Source of the DNA: CANKHA01 sp963731585 | GTDB lineage: Bacteria > Pseudomonadota > Alphaproteobacteria > Rhizobiales > Xanthobacteraceae | Assembly (NCBI GenBank): GCA_963731585.1 | Contig: CAVSWC010000013.1 | Span: 558,001-622,000, forward strand | DNA length: 64,000 bases | Reading direction: 5' to 3' | Part shown: in pieces, positions 1-9,264 of the stretch | How positions within the stretch are numbered: position 1 is the first letter of the stretch | Layout of the letters: every line of letters begins with the position of its first letter | Made by a program: the position numbers and the translations under genes | The notes under the pieces: generated by a model | Databases searched by the model: none | What the model was told of the DNA's origin: nothing | The model's input: only the letters and a program-made list of their open reading frames with translations

Positions 1-2
1 CG

Positions 3-623
3 ACCGCCGAAATCAGCCAGCGGCTGGGGCACACTGCCGGCCTAGCGTGCGTTGCAGTGAAGGAGGCGCAGACCACCAATGAACAGGTTACGAGCCTGGC
101 GCAAGCCGCTCAGAAGATTGACGACGTTGTCCAATTGATCCGCGACATAGCGGGCCGAACCAATTTGCTTGCACTCAATGCCACAATCGAAGCGGCGCGC
201 GCTGGAGAGGCTGGGAAGGGGTTTGCGGTAGTGGCCTCCGAAGTCAAATTGCTCGCGGTGCAGACCGCCAAGGCAACCGAGGATGTCGCTGGACAGATCG
301 CCGCCGTACAGAAATCGACAGCCATGGCGGTCGCCGCCATCGCTCGAATTGCCGAGCGCATGCATGAAATCAATGAAGACACGTCGTCGGTTGCCGCTTC
401 CGTGCATCAGCAGGACGCCGCAACCGGAGAAATTTCGCAGAATGTAAGCAGCGCAGCGGAAGGCACCAAGGTGATCGCGTCTGAACTCAGCGACGTCGCT
501 GGCGAGGCCTGCGAGGCGCGCACATCGGCGCAAACACTTCTCGAAGCGTGCGAAGGGGTCGCCAGCGTTGCCGCAAATCTGCGGGGTGAGGTAGAGAGCT
601 TCCTCGGCAAGGTGGCCGTTTGA
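3..623 (+). CDS. Methyl-accepting chemotaxis protein, C-terminal part (5' end outside window)
   Basis: The frame is open from the left edge to a TGA at 621-623, so only the cytoplasmic end of a chemoreceptor is present. The conserved signalling hairpin is visible as IAGRTNLLALNATIEAARAG followed by GKGFAVVASEVK, the tip that contacts CheW and CheA. The flanks are alanine/glutamate-rich heptad helices typical of the methylation and signalling coiled coil. The sensor and membrane parts lie upstream, so the ligand cannot be predicted. One cysteine pair near the end (GEACEA...LLEACEG) is slightly unusual for this region. The family assignment is secure; cytosolic or membrane location cannot be decided. 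Confidence 0.95.
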   Translation, partial: TAEISQRLGHTAGLACVAVKEAQTTNEQVTSLAQAAQKIDDVVQLIRDIAGRTNLLALNATIEAARAGEAGKGFAVVASEVKLLAVQTAKATEDVAGQIAAVQKSTAMAVAAIARIAERMHEINEDTSSVAASVHQQDAATGEISQNVSSAAEGTKVIASELSDVAGEACEARTSAQTLLEACEGVASVAANLRGEVESFLGKVAV

Positions 624-1238
624 GCGGGTTGCCGGCGGGTGCCCTAGAAGTTTGGCTTTCGGCCTTAAGAGTGCGTCACCTTCCGCTCTTATACCAGCAT
701 GCAGCTGAGCCGTACGGCGTTGCCAGAAACCCTAACCTGCACGGCGGTCTTTCCTCTGCTGGTCGTCGTTTTCGGCATCGGATTGTCCCCAAGGCCGCGC
801 CGCCGAAGCCAACGGCCTTCCCGGGCAAAATGCACAGCGCAGCAGCATCATCAACTGCGCGACGTTCAAGTTACCGATCGTTGGGTGCAGATGTCGCTGC
901 CGGACAGTGTTGAAGAGACTCAGCCCAAAACCCGCATCCGCCACAATGGCACTCAATCTGAGTATACCCTTGGGCCTCCAAGGCGGTGATACTTAGACGA
1001 ATTCCTCGGTCATGCTCAGACCCGATCCAGCTGGTGAAGGGAGGATTGAATGAGACATCCCCCATCACCGATAACAGCAGATGGCGAATAATGTGTTAAA
1101 TTGCGGGGGGCCTCTGACTGGCATGGAGGACTTGCAAAACCCGCCATAGCTTCATCAGGCTGAACGGTAACGTCCCCCAGCTTCTCACGGCGCTCCCCAC
1201 AACGCGAGCTATGACGAAGACTTTGAAGAGAGATACCC
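624..1238. other. Intergenic stretch with no convincing gene
   Basis: No reading frame here has a recognisable protein, a good ribosome binding site or a conserved motif. The short frames are arginine/proline/serine-rich, as expected of non-coding GC-rich DNA. Just after the chemoreceptor a weak hairpin can form (TAAGAG at 666-671 with CTCTTA at 686-691, loop 14), without a T tract, so terminator function is only possible. The promoter of the DUF808 gene should lie in the last 200 bases. Confidence 0.6.
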
Positions 1239-2246
1239 GTGAGCATTGGACTGATTGCGCTTCTTGATGACGTCGCAGCGATCGCAAAGGTGGCGGCAGC
1301 CTCTCTCGACGATGTGGCCAGCCAAGCCGCCAAGGCCGGGATCAAGGCAGCGGGTGTTGTGATCGACGACGCAGCGGTCACTCCGCGCTACGTGGTCGGT
1401 TTTTCCGCTCAACGGGAATTGCCGATCGTAGGCAAGATCGCCGCGGGTTCGCTTCGTAACAAGCTCATGATCCTGCTGCCGGCTGCGTTGCTACTCAGCT
1501 ATTTTCTTCCTTCGGCAGTCACTCCGCTTCTGATGCTAGGCGGAGCCTATCTCTGCTATGAGGGCGTCGAAAAAATCTACCAGCTCGTCGTACCGCACCA
1601 AGCGCAGTCGCACGAGGCTCGACTGGAAGCGGTGGCGTTGAACGCGCGAACGCTGGAGGAGGAGAAGATCGCAAGCGCGATCAAGACCGATTTCATCCTT
1701 TCAGCCGAGATCATGGCGATCACCTTGGCGGCTGTTCCGGAGAGCGGAATCGTGAGTCAGGCGGCGGTGCTGGCAGTTGTCGGGATCGGCATCACCGTGG
1801 CGGTATATGGCGTGGTCGCTCTCACGGTGAAGGCGGATGACGTCGGGGTGGCGCTTGCAAAAAACCCGAACAACTCAGCCATGGGCGGTCTCAGCCGGGG
1901 GCTCGGGCGCGCGCTCGTTCTCAGTATGCCAGTCTTTCTGATGTTTCTCAGCGCCGCGGGCACGGCAGCCATGATTTGGGTTGGCGGCGGCATCATCGTG
2001 CATGGTTTGGAGGTATACGGCCTCCCGTCAATCGGCCGATTGATTCACGCCGTCGCCGAGACGGCAGTTCACGCGCTGCCACCGCTCGCGGGAGTTGTGG
2101 AATGGATCGTCACCGCCGCCGGGTCGGGAATCATCGGGCTGCTGATCGGCGCCATGCTGATCCCGGTAGTCGGCTTCGTCTTAGCGCCGGCGTGGCGGCT
2201 CGTGAAGCGCGTTCTCCGGCGCGAGCAAATCGGGCTCAAGAGTTAA
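1239..2246 (+). CDS. DUF808 family inner-membrane protein (YedI-like)
   Basis: This 335-residue protein begins at a GTG (MSIGLIALLDDVAAIAK). The N-terminus carries the DUF808 pattern LLDDVA...SLDDVASQAAKAG...VVIDDAAVTPRYV, followed by several hydrophobic segments: about residues 70-100, 150-165, 178-200, 225-260 and 285-315. The length fits the family. YedI-like proteins are predicted inner-membrane proteins of unknown function, sometimes called toxin or transport regulators without firm evidence. It is a single gene, with no operon partner on this strand, and converges on the binding-protein gene that follows. No sequence anomaly was seen. Confidence 0.9.
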   Translation: MSIGLIALLDDVAAIAKVAAASLDDVASQAAKAGIKAAGVVIDDAAVTPRYVVGFSAQRELPIVGKIAAGSLRNKLMILLPAALLLSYFLPSAVTPLLMLGGAYLCYEGVEKIYQLVVPHQAQSHEARLEAVALNARTLEEEKIASAIKTDFILSAEIMAITLAAVPESGIVSQAAVLAVVGIGITVAVYGVVALTVKADDVGVALAKNPNNSAMGGLSRGLGRALVLSMPVFLMFLSAAGTAAMIWVGGGIIVHGLEVYGLPSIGRLIHAVAETAVHALPPLAGVVEWIVTAAGSGIIGLLIGAMLIPVVGFVLAPAWRLVKRVLRREQIGLKS

Positions 2247-2250
2247 AAAT

Positions 2251-2280
2251 CCAAAATCGCCTCGTGGCCAACGAGGCGAT
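2251..2280 (-). terminator. Rho-independent terminator hairpin between convergent genes
   Basis: A perfect 10-bp stem (ATCGCCTCGT at 2256-2265, ACGAGGCGAT at 2271-2280) with a 5-base loop lies between the two convergent genes. Read on the minus strand, the stem is followed by TTTT, as expected for termination of the 2340-3350 gene. On the plus strand there is no T tract, but the stem could also stop read-through from the DUF808 gene. Confidence 0.75.
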
Positions 2281-2339
2281 CCTGGAATCCGCCAACCTTC
2301 CCGAACGTCTGCCCGGACGGAACTTCGGGCTCTGGCGGG

Positions 2340-3350
2340 CTATTTCTTGTAGACGCTGTCGATATAGCCGCTCTTGTCGAGTTCGGTGATGAAGCTCGCG
2401 TCGTAGAAATCTTCCACCTTGCTCTTCTTCAACTCGCGGTGGGTATAGAGCGACTTCACCGCCTCGATGGCCTTGACCGACGGATAGGGCTTCATCCGCG
2501 TCGCCTCGACGGTCTTGTACATGTTCTCCTGCTGGGCACGGTCCTTAATGCCGTACCATTTCTCGATCGCCTTCAGCGTCGCTTCCTTGTCGTTCTTCAT
2601 GAAGGCATAGGCGTCGATCGAGGCCTTCACCATGCGCTTCGCCGTCTCGCGGTTGTTCTTCAGCCATTCGCGCTCGGCATTGAGGCCAGAGCCAGCGACC
2701 GGGATATTCAGCGGCGTGATGTCTGCGAGGTCCTTGAAGCCCTGTTTCTCGGCCATGCCGTAATAGATTTCGCTGCCGATGAATGCGTCGACCTTATCTT
2801 TCTTCAGCGCGTCATAGGCCATGCCCTCGCTGACCAGTGAGATGTCGTCCTCGGCGCTCCAGCCTTTCATTCTCAGCAGGGCCAGCGCCATCATGTGGCT
2901 GACCGTGCCATATGCCGAATAGCCGAGCCGCTTGCCCTTGAGGTCGTCGAGGGTATTAAGCTCCTTCTTCGAGATGATGTGAAACTTCGAGGTGTCCTCG
3001 AAAGTCAGCAGGATCACCCGGCTGACGGCGCGCGCATCGCTCGTCATCCGCACGATCATCGGTGAGCCGCCGCCGATGTTGAGCGGCGCCGCGTGCTCCT
3101 CCTCCTCGGTCCCGATGAAATCCTCAGGCACGACGACGCCGCTGCGCTTGATGCGGTTTGCCGCGTTGGCGGTGACGAACTGGCGCACTTTCAGGCCGTT
3201 CTTCTCGTAGATGCCGTTATCCTGAGCGACCAGGAAGGCGACCTTGTTGAGCGACACGTCGCCAAGTGACAACTGGACCGGGATCAGGTCCTGTGCCTGC
3301 GCCGCGCCGATTGAACCCGCAAGCAATGCGGCTGTGAGAATGTGTTTCAT
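2340..3350 (-). CDS. Orphan NMT1/SsuA-like ABC substrate-binding protein
   Basis: This is a periplasmic binding protein of about 336 residues with a clear signal peptide (MKHILTAALLAGSIGAAQAQ, cleavage after AQA). The mature part starts with VQLSLGDVSLNKVAFLVAQDNGIYEKNGL, the aliphatic-sulfonate/thiamine-precursor (NMT1) style of fold in which a ligand pocket forms between two lobes. I chose the ATG at 3350 because GGAG lies six bases upstream; an in-frame ATG four codons earlier (3362) is less well placed. There is no permease or ATPase beside it, so the transporter partner must be elsewhere. It follows a TctC-like binding protein gene by 45 bases and is probably co-transcribed. The ligand is unknown; a carboxylate or aromatic acid is suggested by context only. 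Confidence 0.8.
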   Translation of the reverse strand: MKHILTAALLAGSIGAAQAQDLIPVQLSLGDVSLNKVAFLVAQDNGIYEKNGLKVRQFVTANAANRIKRSGVVVPEDFIGTEEEEHAAPLNIGGGSPMIVRMTSDARAVSRVILLTFEDTSKFHIISKKELNTLDDLKGKRLGYSAYGTVSHMMALALLRMKGWSAEDDISLVSEGMAYDALKKDKVDAFIGSEIYYGMAEKQGFKDLADITPLNIPVAGSGLNAEREWLKNNRETAKRMVKASIDAYAFMKNDKEATLKAIEKWYGIKDRAQQENMYKTVEATRMKPYPSVKAIEAVKSLYTHRELKKSKVEDFYDASFITELDKSGYIDSVYKK

Positions 3351-3395
3351 GCTGATCTCCAATATTTCCTTGATGGTTGAGCCTAAGCGCGGACG

Positions 3396-4416
3396 TTACT
3401 TAGGCGGTTCGTCCTTCGCCTGCAGCGCATTCTTGACAACTGCGATGACTTCCGGCGGTTGATTGAGTGCTTCCTTGACAAGCTTCAGCACGTCGTCGCC
3501 GTAGGCCGGGTCGATCGGAAGGTTGAGCTTTTCAGCCTTGGCCTTGAGCTCCGGGTCTTCCATAGCTTTCCTGTAAGCGTCACGCAGCGCCTCCAGGCGG
3601 TCCGCCGGAATGCCGGGAGGGCCCGCAGTCAGTCGTGCGATATCCCCCTGCGACTGAATCAGCGCGACAAAGGTCTGGCCCTTGGCGTCCTTGATCAGGT
3701 CGCGCACCTGCGGAAGGTCGGTCTGCTTGCCGCCAATCTGTGCAATAAAACGGCCATAACCGTTCTTGACGAACTGCTCGAACGAAGAACGGGAACCCAT
3801 GGTTCCGGCAGCTTCGCCCCGGCGCATGGCGAGTTGATCCTCGTTGCCGTTGTAGCCGGTCAGAACCTTGATCGGCAGCTTGAGGAGGTTCGTCAGGGAA
3901 GAGATTTCGACATAGTTGGCGCTGCCGATGCCTGTCGTTGCAAAGTTCAATGGCACCTTGGAGTTCGACAATGTCCTGGAACGTCTTGACCGGTGCCTGT
4001 TCAGCGGCAAGGAAAATACGCGGCTCCGAAGCAGCCTTGCCAATCCAGGACATCTTGGTGAGATCAAACTTCACGCCGTCTGCGTTGATCAGCTGGTTAT
4101 AGATCAGGCCGGTATTGAATGTCCCGATCGTGAGTCCGTCCGGCTTTGATGCATAGATGGTGTTCGCGCCGACGATATGACCCGCACCAGGAACGTTCCT
4201 CACCACGAAGGTCGAACCGGGCAGATATTTCTGCATATACTCGGTAACAAGCCGGCCATAGGTATCGTAGCCGCCGCCCGGGGCGGTGGCGACGATGTAG
4301 GTGACGGTTTTGCCTTTATAGAAGTCAACGCCGGTCTGCGCCTGCGCGGCGGTTGCGACCAAGAGTGTCGCCGCCAGCGCACCCGCACTGATAGAGAAGC
4401 CTCTCTTGCTCTTCAT
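3396..4416 (-). CDS. TctC/Bug-like periplasmic binding protein, one +1 frame break
   Basis: A start at 4416 has AGGAGG just upstream. A signal peptide (ending TAAQAQ) precedes DFYKGKTVTYIVATAPGGG and RNVPGAGHIVGANTIY, the hallmark of the orphan TctC-like subfamily seen repeatedly in this window. The N-terminal frame runs to about 3968. The C-terminal half (NFATTGIGSANYVEISSL to QAKDEPPK) continues one base out of frame. Removing one C at about 3966 joins them as DIV-NSKVPLNFATTG. The full product would be about 340 residues, normal for the family. It probably binds an organic acid in the periplasm. No TctA/TctB lies in this operon, so its membrane partner is unknown. Sequencing error is more likely than decay because both halves are intact. 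Confidence 0.85.
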
Positions 4417-4483
4417 GTTTACCTCCTGTTTTGTCGCGACATCGTCTGACTGGGTGCTCGATCCGATCAGCCGCGAAAATCGC

Positions 4484-5821
4484 CTATATTCTCATCCAAT
4501 CGACAGTTTTTTCTTCTTCCAATTTCTGAACGCGCTCGAACAGCGCATCCGATTTTGATTTGGAGCAATCGCGCATCAGGATCGCGTATTTTTCATAAGT
4601 TTCCTCGCGGTTCGCCTGCCGCCACGGAACGCCCGGCTCAGGAAGGGTCAGCTTGAGCACGTCGCCGCTCTTCAGCGTCACGGTCATTTGGCAGGTTCGT
4701 TTGTCGCTAATGTCCCCGGCCACGTAGCGGATTCGCTGTAAGACTGCGCGAATGGCCGGGTCGGCCAGGGCGCTTTCGTCGAGCGAGCGTGGATCGCGCA
4801 CATCACGGACGCAGGCGAGGGCGATGCAGAACGGAACGCTATACTGCGCCTGCATCAGATCCGTTGGCGACAAGTTGTCGTGACGCTCGACGGCTTCGCG
4901 GGCGGCGGCGATGTGGATGGAGTCGATTTCGTCGTGCGAGAAGGAGCGGCTGTTGCGGATTTGCAGCAAGGTTTGGAGCGGAATCTGCGATGTGCCGTGT
5001 GTGCCGAAACGCTTCATCGATATCTCGCGCATGCGGAAGGTGCTGCGATCCAGGCCGCGGGTCAGTTCTGTCACATCATAGTGATCGCAGAACACCTTCA
5101 GGAACCCGGCCTCGCCTTCGAGGATGTCATGCGGGCCGTCGAAGCCCTCGGCGGCTAAGCCGGCGGCAAGGACACCACCCTCCGCTCCGCGGCCGAAGTG
5201 CAGCCGCTTCACCATCGAGCCGGTATCGGAGACGGAGAATTGCCGCAGCCCGCATGCGACCGAGCCCGCAATGCCGATGGCATTGAGCAGGCGCACAAGG
5301 TCGAGGCCCAACAGTAATGCGCAGGCAATCGCAGCGCCGAAAGGCCCGGTTGTTCCCGGCGCATGAAATCCCCGGTGCTCGTTCGAGCGCCCGGTGGCGC
5401 GGCCGATCCGCAGCATGACTTCGCTGCCGGCGACGAATGCGGTGATCAGCTTTCGGCCGCTCAAGCCTTTATCCTGCGCGACAGGCAAGGCGGCGGTGAA
5501 GACAGTGCCGAACGGATGGGCGCCGACGCCCACCCGCGTGCCTGCGTCCAGTTCGAAGGAATGGGCGAGGGCGCCGTTCACAAGCGCCGCAAAGGGCGGC
5601 GGAAGCATCGGTGCGCCCGGTCCGAGCACGGCGCTCTTGCCGGCACCGGACTGCTGCGCATATCGCACGATCGCCTGGCTCCAGGGGAAGCGATACCCGA
5701 AGACGCATGCCGCGATGCCATCCGCGATCGTGTTCTTCGCCGCATCGACAACGTCAGCCGGAATATCTTCGTAGCGTAAGGCGGCTGCGTATTCTGCCAG
5801 CTGGACGGTTTCACGGCTCAC
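4484..5821 (-). CDS. MmgE/PrpD family protein
   Basis: MmgE/PrpD proteins are dehydratases of 2-methylcitrate, aconitate and related tricarboxylates, with an all-helical lid and a small mixed domain. This one shows the family landmarks: the N-terminal helix QLAEYAAALRYEDIPADVV, the nucleating segment DAAKNTIADGIAACVFG, and the glycine/histidine-rich core with LNAIGIAGSVACGLRQF and MKRFGTHGTSQ. The frame is open back to 5914, but that would overlap the upstream ornithine cyclodeaminase-like gene by 71 bases. A GTG at 5821, 22 bases after that gene's stop and preceded by AAGG, is the more likely start. Length is about 445 residues, normal. It is part of a minus-strand operon with TctC-like binding proteins; a carboxylate dehydratase or isomerase role is inferred. 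Confidence 0.85.
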   Translation of the reverse strand: MSRETVQLAEYAAALRYEDIPADVVDAAKNTIADGIAACVFGYRFPWSQAIVRYAQQSGAGKSAVLGPGAPMLPPPFAALVNGALAHSFELDAGTRVGVGAHPFGTVFTAALPVAQDKGLSGRKLITAFVAGSEVMLRIGRATGRSNEHRGFHAPGTTGPFGAAIACALLLGLDLVRLLNAIGIAGSVACGLRQFSVSDTGSMVKRLHFGRGAEGGVLAAGLAAEGFDGPHDILEGEAGFLKVFCDHYDVTELTRGLDRSTFRMREISMKRFGTHGTSQIPLQTLLQIRNSRSFSHDEIDSIHIAAAREAVERHDNLSPTDLMQAQYSVPFCIALACVRDVRDPRSLDESALADPAIRAVLQRIRYVAGDISDKRTCQMTVTLKSGDVLKLTLPEPGVPWRQANREETYEKYAILMRDCSKSKSDALFERVQKLEEEKTVDWMRI

Positions 5822-5843
5822 GGCTTCAGCCTTTTCGTCGGTT

Positions 5844-6936
5844 TCACGGTTGAATGGATTCGACAAACCATTCGGCCGGCACTTCGTGGCCGAGGCCCTG
5901 TTCACGGCAGCCACTGTAGATGAGATGCGCGAGCGCGGTAAATTGCGCCCCTACGCCGGTGCTGTTGAGAAAGAAGGTGCGTTGCTGCGGGGTCTGTCTT
6001 CCGTTGACCTTTCCGGCCACAAGCTCGCCCAGATCGGGAAAGTCGTTCCAGTCCAGCTCGCGCGGAGGATGATCGCGGATGACGAAGCCGAAGCGCTTCT
6101 CCATCGCGGCGAAGTCCGTGGACACGTATTCGTGCTCCTTCATCTTGGTGTGAAAGATCACGACGTCCGCTTCCTCGAAGCAGTCGTCCATCGGCTCGTC
6201 GCGCTGCATGCAGCTGAGGTGCATCCCCGGCTTGAGCCAGGCCGCGGGGAAGAAGGGGACGCGGCTGTTGGTCGCCGTGATGGCGATATCTACGCCATCA
6301 ACCGCCGCCTCGGCTGTTTCGGCGGCGGTTACCTCGATCCCGAGAGAGGCCGACATGGATTTGGCAAAGGCCTCGGCCTCGCCTGCGGCGGGGCTGTAGA
6401 CACGAACATGCTTGATCGGCCTCACTTCCTTCAGGGCGGCCAATTGCGGCCCCGCCTGTCCTCCCGCGCCGATCAGCCCGACAACCGACGAGTTCGGGAC
6501 GGGAAAGGTACTTGGCGCCGATGGCGTTGATGGCGCCGACCGTGAAGCGTTGCAGCATTCCGTCCTGGAGGATGGAAATGAGCTCGCCCGTTGCAGAACT
6601 AAACAGGAAAACCAGTCCCACGTAGGACTTGCCTGTCGCGGCTGGAATCTTGATCCGTCGGCGGAGGCCGTTCACTTCGGGAAACGCCACCACATCCGAG
6701 GTGACGCGGATTGACGCGGCATGCAGCCGAGGAATTGCGCCGTCCAGGGTCTTGAACTGATGCGCTGCCGGAACGTCGGCCCCGATTTCCGCTACGGTGG
6801 GCGCGAACAGATCCGTACGTCCGCGGTATACCGCGCCGCCAGCGCCCAAATCCTGATATAGCTGCTCAAGCGCCGCGATGGTGTTGGACATCGTCAACAC
6901 CTTCGCGGCGTCGTCATTGGACAGCATTAAGGTCAT
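5844..6936 (-). CDS. Ornithine cyclodeaminase / mu-crystallin family protein, one +1 frame break
   Basis: The N-terminal frame starts at 6936 with GAGG six bases upstream and shows the family opening (LSNDDAAKVLTMSNTIAALE...) and AINAIGAKYLSRP. The C-terminal frame contains the Rossmann part and the conserved DIAITATNSRVPFFPAAWLKPG, then EEADVVIF and the end PAEWFVESIQP. The two parts join as SRPNSSVVGLIGAGGQAGPQ if one base near 6495 is removed; that restored segment is the NAD(P)-binding GxGxxG loop. Family members deaminate ornithine to proline, or act as alanine/lysine dehydrogenases or ketimine reductases. The substrate cannot be read from sequence. It lies 22 bases upstream of the MmgE/PrpD gene in the same operon. 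Confidence 0.85.
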
Positions 6937-7036
6937 TCTAGCCCTCTAAGATGTGGAGGAGCTTCAGAGGATGAACGCTCCCGTCCGCAGCGCGCGCCTC
7001 GTGGTGTCGCGCCTTACGCGCTTGTGTCGGGCGTTC

Positions 7037-8074
7037 TCATTTGTCCATAGCCGCCGACGCCTCGGCGCCGAGCACCACGTCACGCAACTCGCGGATAACG
7101 GGCTTTGGGGTCTTGGAGATGCGCGCCAGCATTTGCTGGATTTGTTCTCCGCCTACTGGTGATAGTTCGATTTGCTGGGCTTTCGCGGCCGCAGCGAAGT
7201 CGGGATCCTTGATCATCCGCATGAACCCCTCGCGCAAAGCGCTCACTCTCTCAGCCGGCACACCGGGTGGTGCTGCGAATGGCCGTGCCATCTGTTGCGT
7301 GGACAAGATGAGATCCAGCATCTGTCGCTGCTGCTCCGTCTTCGCGAGATCCGTCACCAAGGGAACATCGGGTAGCTCAGGATGTTTCTCCTCCGCGAAC
7401 TGAAGCACGATATTGAGTTTCTTGTCACGGACCCACTCGGGCCTGGTGCTGATGATCGAAGACCAGGACCAATTGCATCGACCCTGTACCTCGCCACGTT
7501 CCAAGGCAAGCACCACGTCGTTCCCGCCCGGGTAGCCCTTGACCTGTTTAAGCTTGGCTCCGAACAAGACGTTCAACAAGTTCGCGTGGTAGACAGCCGT
7601 CGAACCGAGAACAACTTCTTTGGTTATGAACTTCTCCAGCGTATCGATTCCACTGTCATGCCATGTCACGCACGTGCTTGTGTCGATGTTGGTGCTGCCG
7701 ATCCAGTTGAGCTCAGTCGCCACGAACTGCGCGACGGGGTTGCCCCATATCGAATGAAGTGCGGCTGAGCGATCGAAGGTCGCAATGGCCGTGCCGTCCT
7801 TGGGAAGTGTCTTGTAGAGCTGATTAGCGACAACGAGGCCGTTGGCGCCGGGAGAGTTTACGACAATGACTTGCGGATTACCCGGAACGTGGTTGCCGAG
7901 AAACCTTGCAACAAGGCGTCCATAGATGTCTGTACCGCCGCCCGATGACGAGCCGATATAAAGCGTCAGCTTCTTGCCGCGATAGAACTCTTCGACCTGT
8001 TGAGCGTGAGATAGCGTTGGCAGCCACAGCGCTGTTGCAGCAACAAGCAAGAAGCCAAAAGTCCGCCAATTCAT
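7037..8074 (-). CDS. TctC/Bug-like periplasmic binding protein
   Basis: The start at 8074 is preceded by AGGAGGGAAGG, which decides against the longer open frame to 8155. A signal peptide ends at LSHAQ; the mature protein opens EEFYRGKKLTLYIGSSSGGGTDIYGRLVARFL with VIVVNSPGANGLVVANQLY. This is the same orphan TctC-like subfamily as the protein at 3396-4416. The frame is intact and about 345 residues long. The C-terminal lobe has the family segment FAAPPGVPAERVSALREGFM. Two cysteines (CVTWHDSG and GRCNWSW) might form a disulfide around the pocket. It sits between the amidohydrolase and ornithine-cyclodeaminase-like genes, suggesting it captures the substrate of this operon. Confidence 0.9.
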   Translation of the reverse strand: MNWRTFGFLLVAATALWLPTLSHAQQVEEFYRGKKLTLYIGSSSGGGTDIYGRLVARFLGNHVPGNPQVIVVNSPGANGLVVANQLYKTLPKDGTAIATFDRSAALHSIWGNPVAQFVATELNWIGSTNIDTSTCVTWHDSGIDTLEKFITKEVVLGSTAVYHANLLNVLFGAKLKQVKGYPGGNDVVLALERGEVQGRCNWSWSSIISTRPEWVRDKKLNIVLQFAEEKHPELPDVPLVTDLAKTEQQRQMLDLILSTQQMARPFAAPPGVPAERVSALREGFMRMIKDPDFAAAAKAQQIELSPVGGEQIQQMLARISKTPKPVIRELRDVVLGAEASAAMDK

Positions 8075-8138
8075 CCTTCCCTCCTCGTTATTCTTCTTAA
8101 AACGGGGCGCACGGTTCGCCTGAACCCTGCGCCTCGTC

Positions 8139-9032
8139 TTAGGCACCGAAGCCATGAAGCCGCGCCGGGTTGCTCACCAGTACTTTCTCAATGAGTTCCT
8201 TGTCGTTGCGAAGGTAGCGATACAGCAACTCGACAAGCTCTGCGTCGTTGGGCATGCGGGGCTTGCTCCAGCGAACGTGCGGCCAATCCGAGCCCCATAT
8301 CATCCGATCCGGCGCAGCCTGCACAAATGCCTCCCCGAAAGGAACCGCGTCATCCCATCCTTCGGACATGCTCGACAGGCGGCTTCCGTTGGAGAGCATC
8401 AACCACCATCCGTGGTTCTTGATCCGATCGAGGAGCCATTGAAACGTGGACCCGCCAAGGCCCTGCGAAAAATCGACATGACCCATATGATCGACGACGA
8501 TGGTCAGATCCTTCACCGAGGCCAGCATGTCGGTATATTCCAGGAGATGCGGCCCGGCCACGTGCAGCCGGGCGTGCCAGCCAATCTCTCTCGCGCGCTG
8601 CATCGAGCGCATGACCGATGCAGGAGACTGAACCTCGTTGTAATAGCGCCCGATGTTGAAGCGCGCAGCGCATACGCCGAGATCGTTAAGCGTGCTGAGT
8701 TCGGCGTCGCTGACGCTGTCTTTTATTATTGCGGTTGCGCGGATATTGCTGCGGTCGGCCAGGCCGGACAACGTGTCGATCAGCAGACGATGGTCCGTGT
8801 CGTAGGGCATGGCGTGCACGATGACTCCGCGTGCGAAGCCGAGTGTCCGTAGTACGCCCATCATGTCATCAAATGTCGCGTTCGGTGGCTCGTAGAGGGC
8901 CCCTGGCTTCGGCGGATATTTTTTTGGGTCCGCAAAGATGTGAAATTGGCAGTCACAGCTCATGGGCGGGGGAGGAGGGGACGGGATCCGGGTCGCTCTG
9001 TCCCATTCCAGAAACTTCCCACTGCCGTGCAT
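8139..9032 (-). CDS. Amidohydrolase-superfamily TIM-barrel hydrolase (PDC-lactonase/LigI-like)
   Basis: The protein has about 297 residues with CDCQFHIFADPKKYP at the N-terminus, equivalent to the first-strand HxH-type motif of amidohydrolase-2 proteins; here it is QFH, so the first histidine is replaced. Later barrel motifs are VIVHAMPYDTDHRLLID, ARLHVAGPHLLEY, IVVDHMGHVD and MIWGSDWPHVRW, with the catalytic aspartate in GSDWPH. This resembles 2-pyrone-4,6-dicarboxylate lactonase, which hydrolyses a cyclic ester without a metal, but close relatives act on many lactones and carboxylates. The N-terminal proline run (SPPPPPMS) suggests that the real start may be the internal methionine after it. 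It is probably the first or second gene of the operon read toward 2340. Confidence 0.8.
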   Translation of the reverse strand: MHGSGKFLEWDRATRIPSPPPPPMSCDCQFHIFADPKKYPPKPGALYEPPNATFDDMMGVLRTLGFARGVIVHAMPYDTDHRLLIDTLSGLADRSNIRATAIIKDSVSDAELSTLNDLGVCAARFNIGRYYNEVQSPASVMRSMQRAREIGWHARLHVAGPHLLEYTDMLASVKDLTIVVDHMGHVDFSQGLGGSTFQWLLDRIKNHGWWLMLSNGSRLSSMSEGWDDAVPFGEAFVQAAPDRMIWGSDWPHVRWSKPRMPNDAELVELLYRYLRNDKELIEKVLVSNPARLHGFGA

Positions 9033-9264
9033 AGAAAATTCTCCAACCGGGTTCGATCTCGCCGAGAAGTGGTACGTCGCATCGAGCGCTTCCCCGTGCC
9101 TCGCAGGCCAGGTTTGCGGCCGTATGCCCGTCCTTGGCTCTCGACGTTGTGTGGGAAGCGCCAGGCACCACCGTGCCCCGAACGGTCAAAGCCGGCCACT
9201 ATTATTTTGTCGCTAAGTCATAAACAAAGGGAATGAGAGGTTTTTCGGGACGCGGCAGCCCGCT

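Noticed and set aside
620..1068. Several 65-97 codon frames between the chemoreceptor and DUF808 genes
   Set aside because: Overlapping frames on both strands, low-complexity basic composition and no ribosome sites; treated as non-coding.
3381..3405. Inverted repeat GCCTAAG-N11-CTTAGGC between two binding-protein genes, resembling the 44182 operator arms
   Set aside because: The arms are too far apart for the MarR-type site and it overlaps the stop codon of the upstream gene; more likely chance or an mRNA hairpin.
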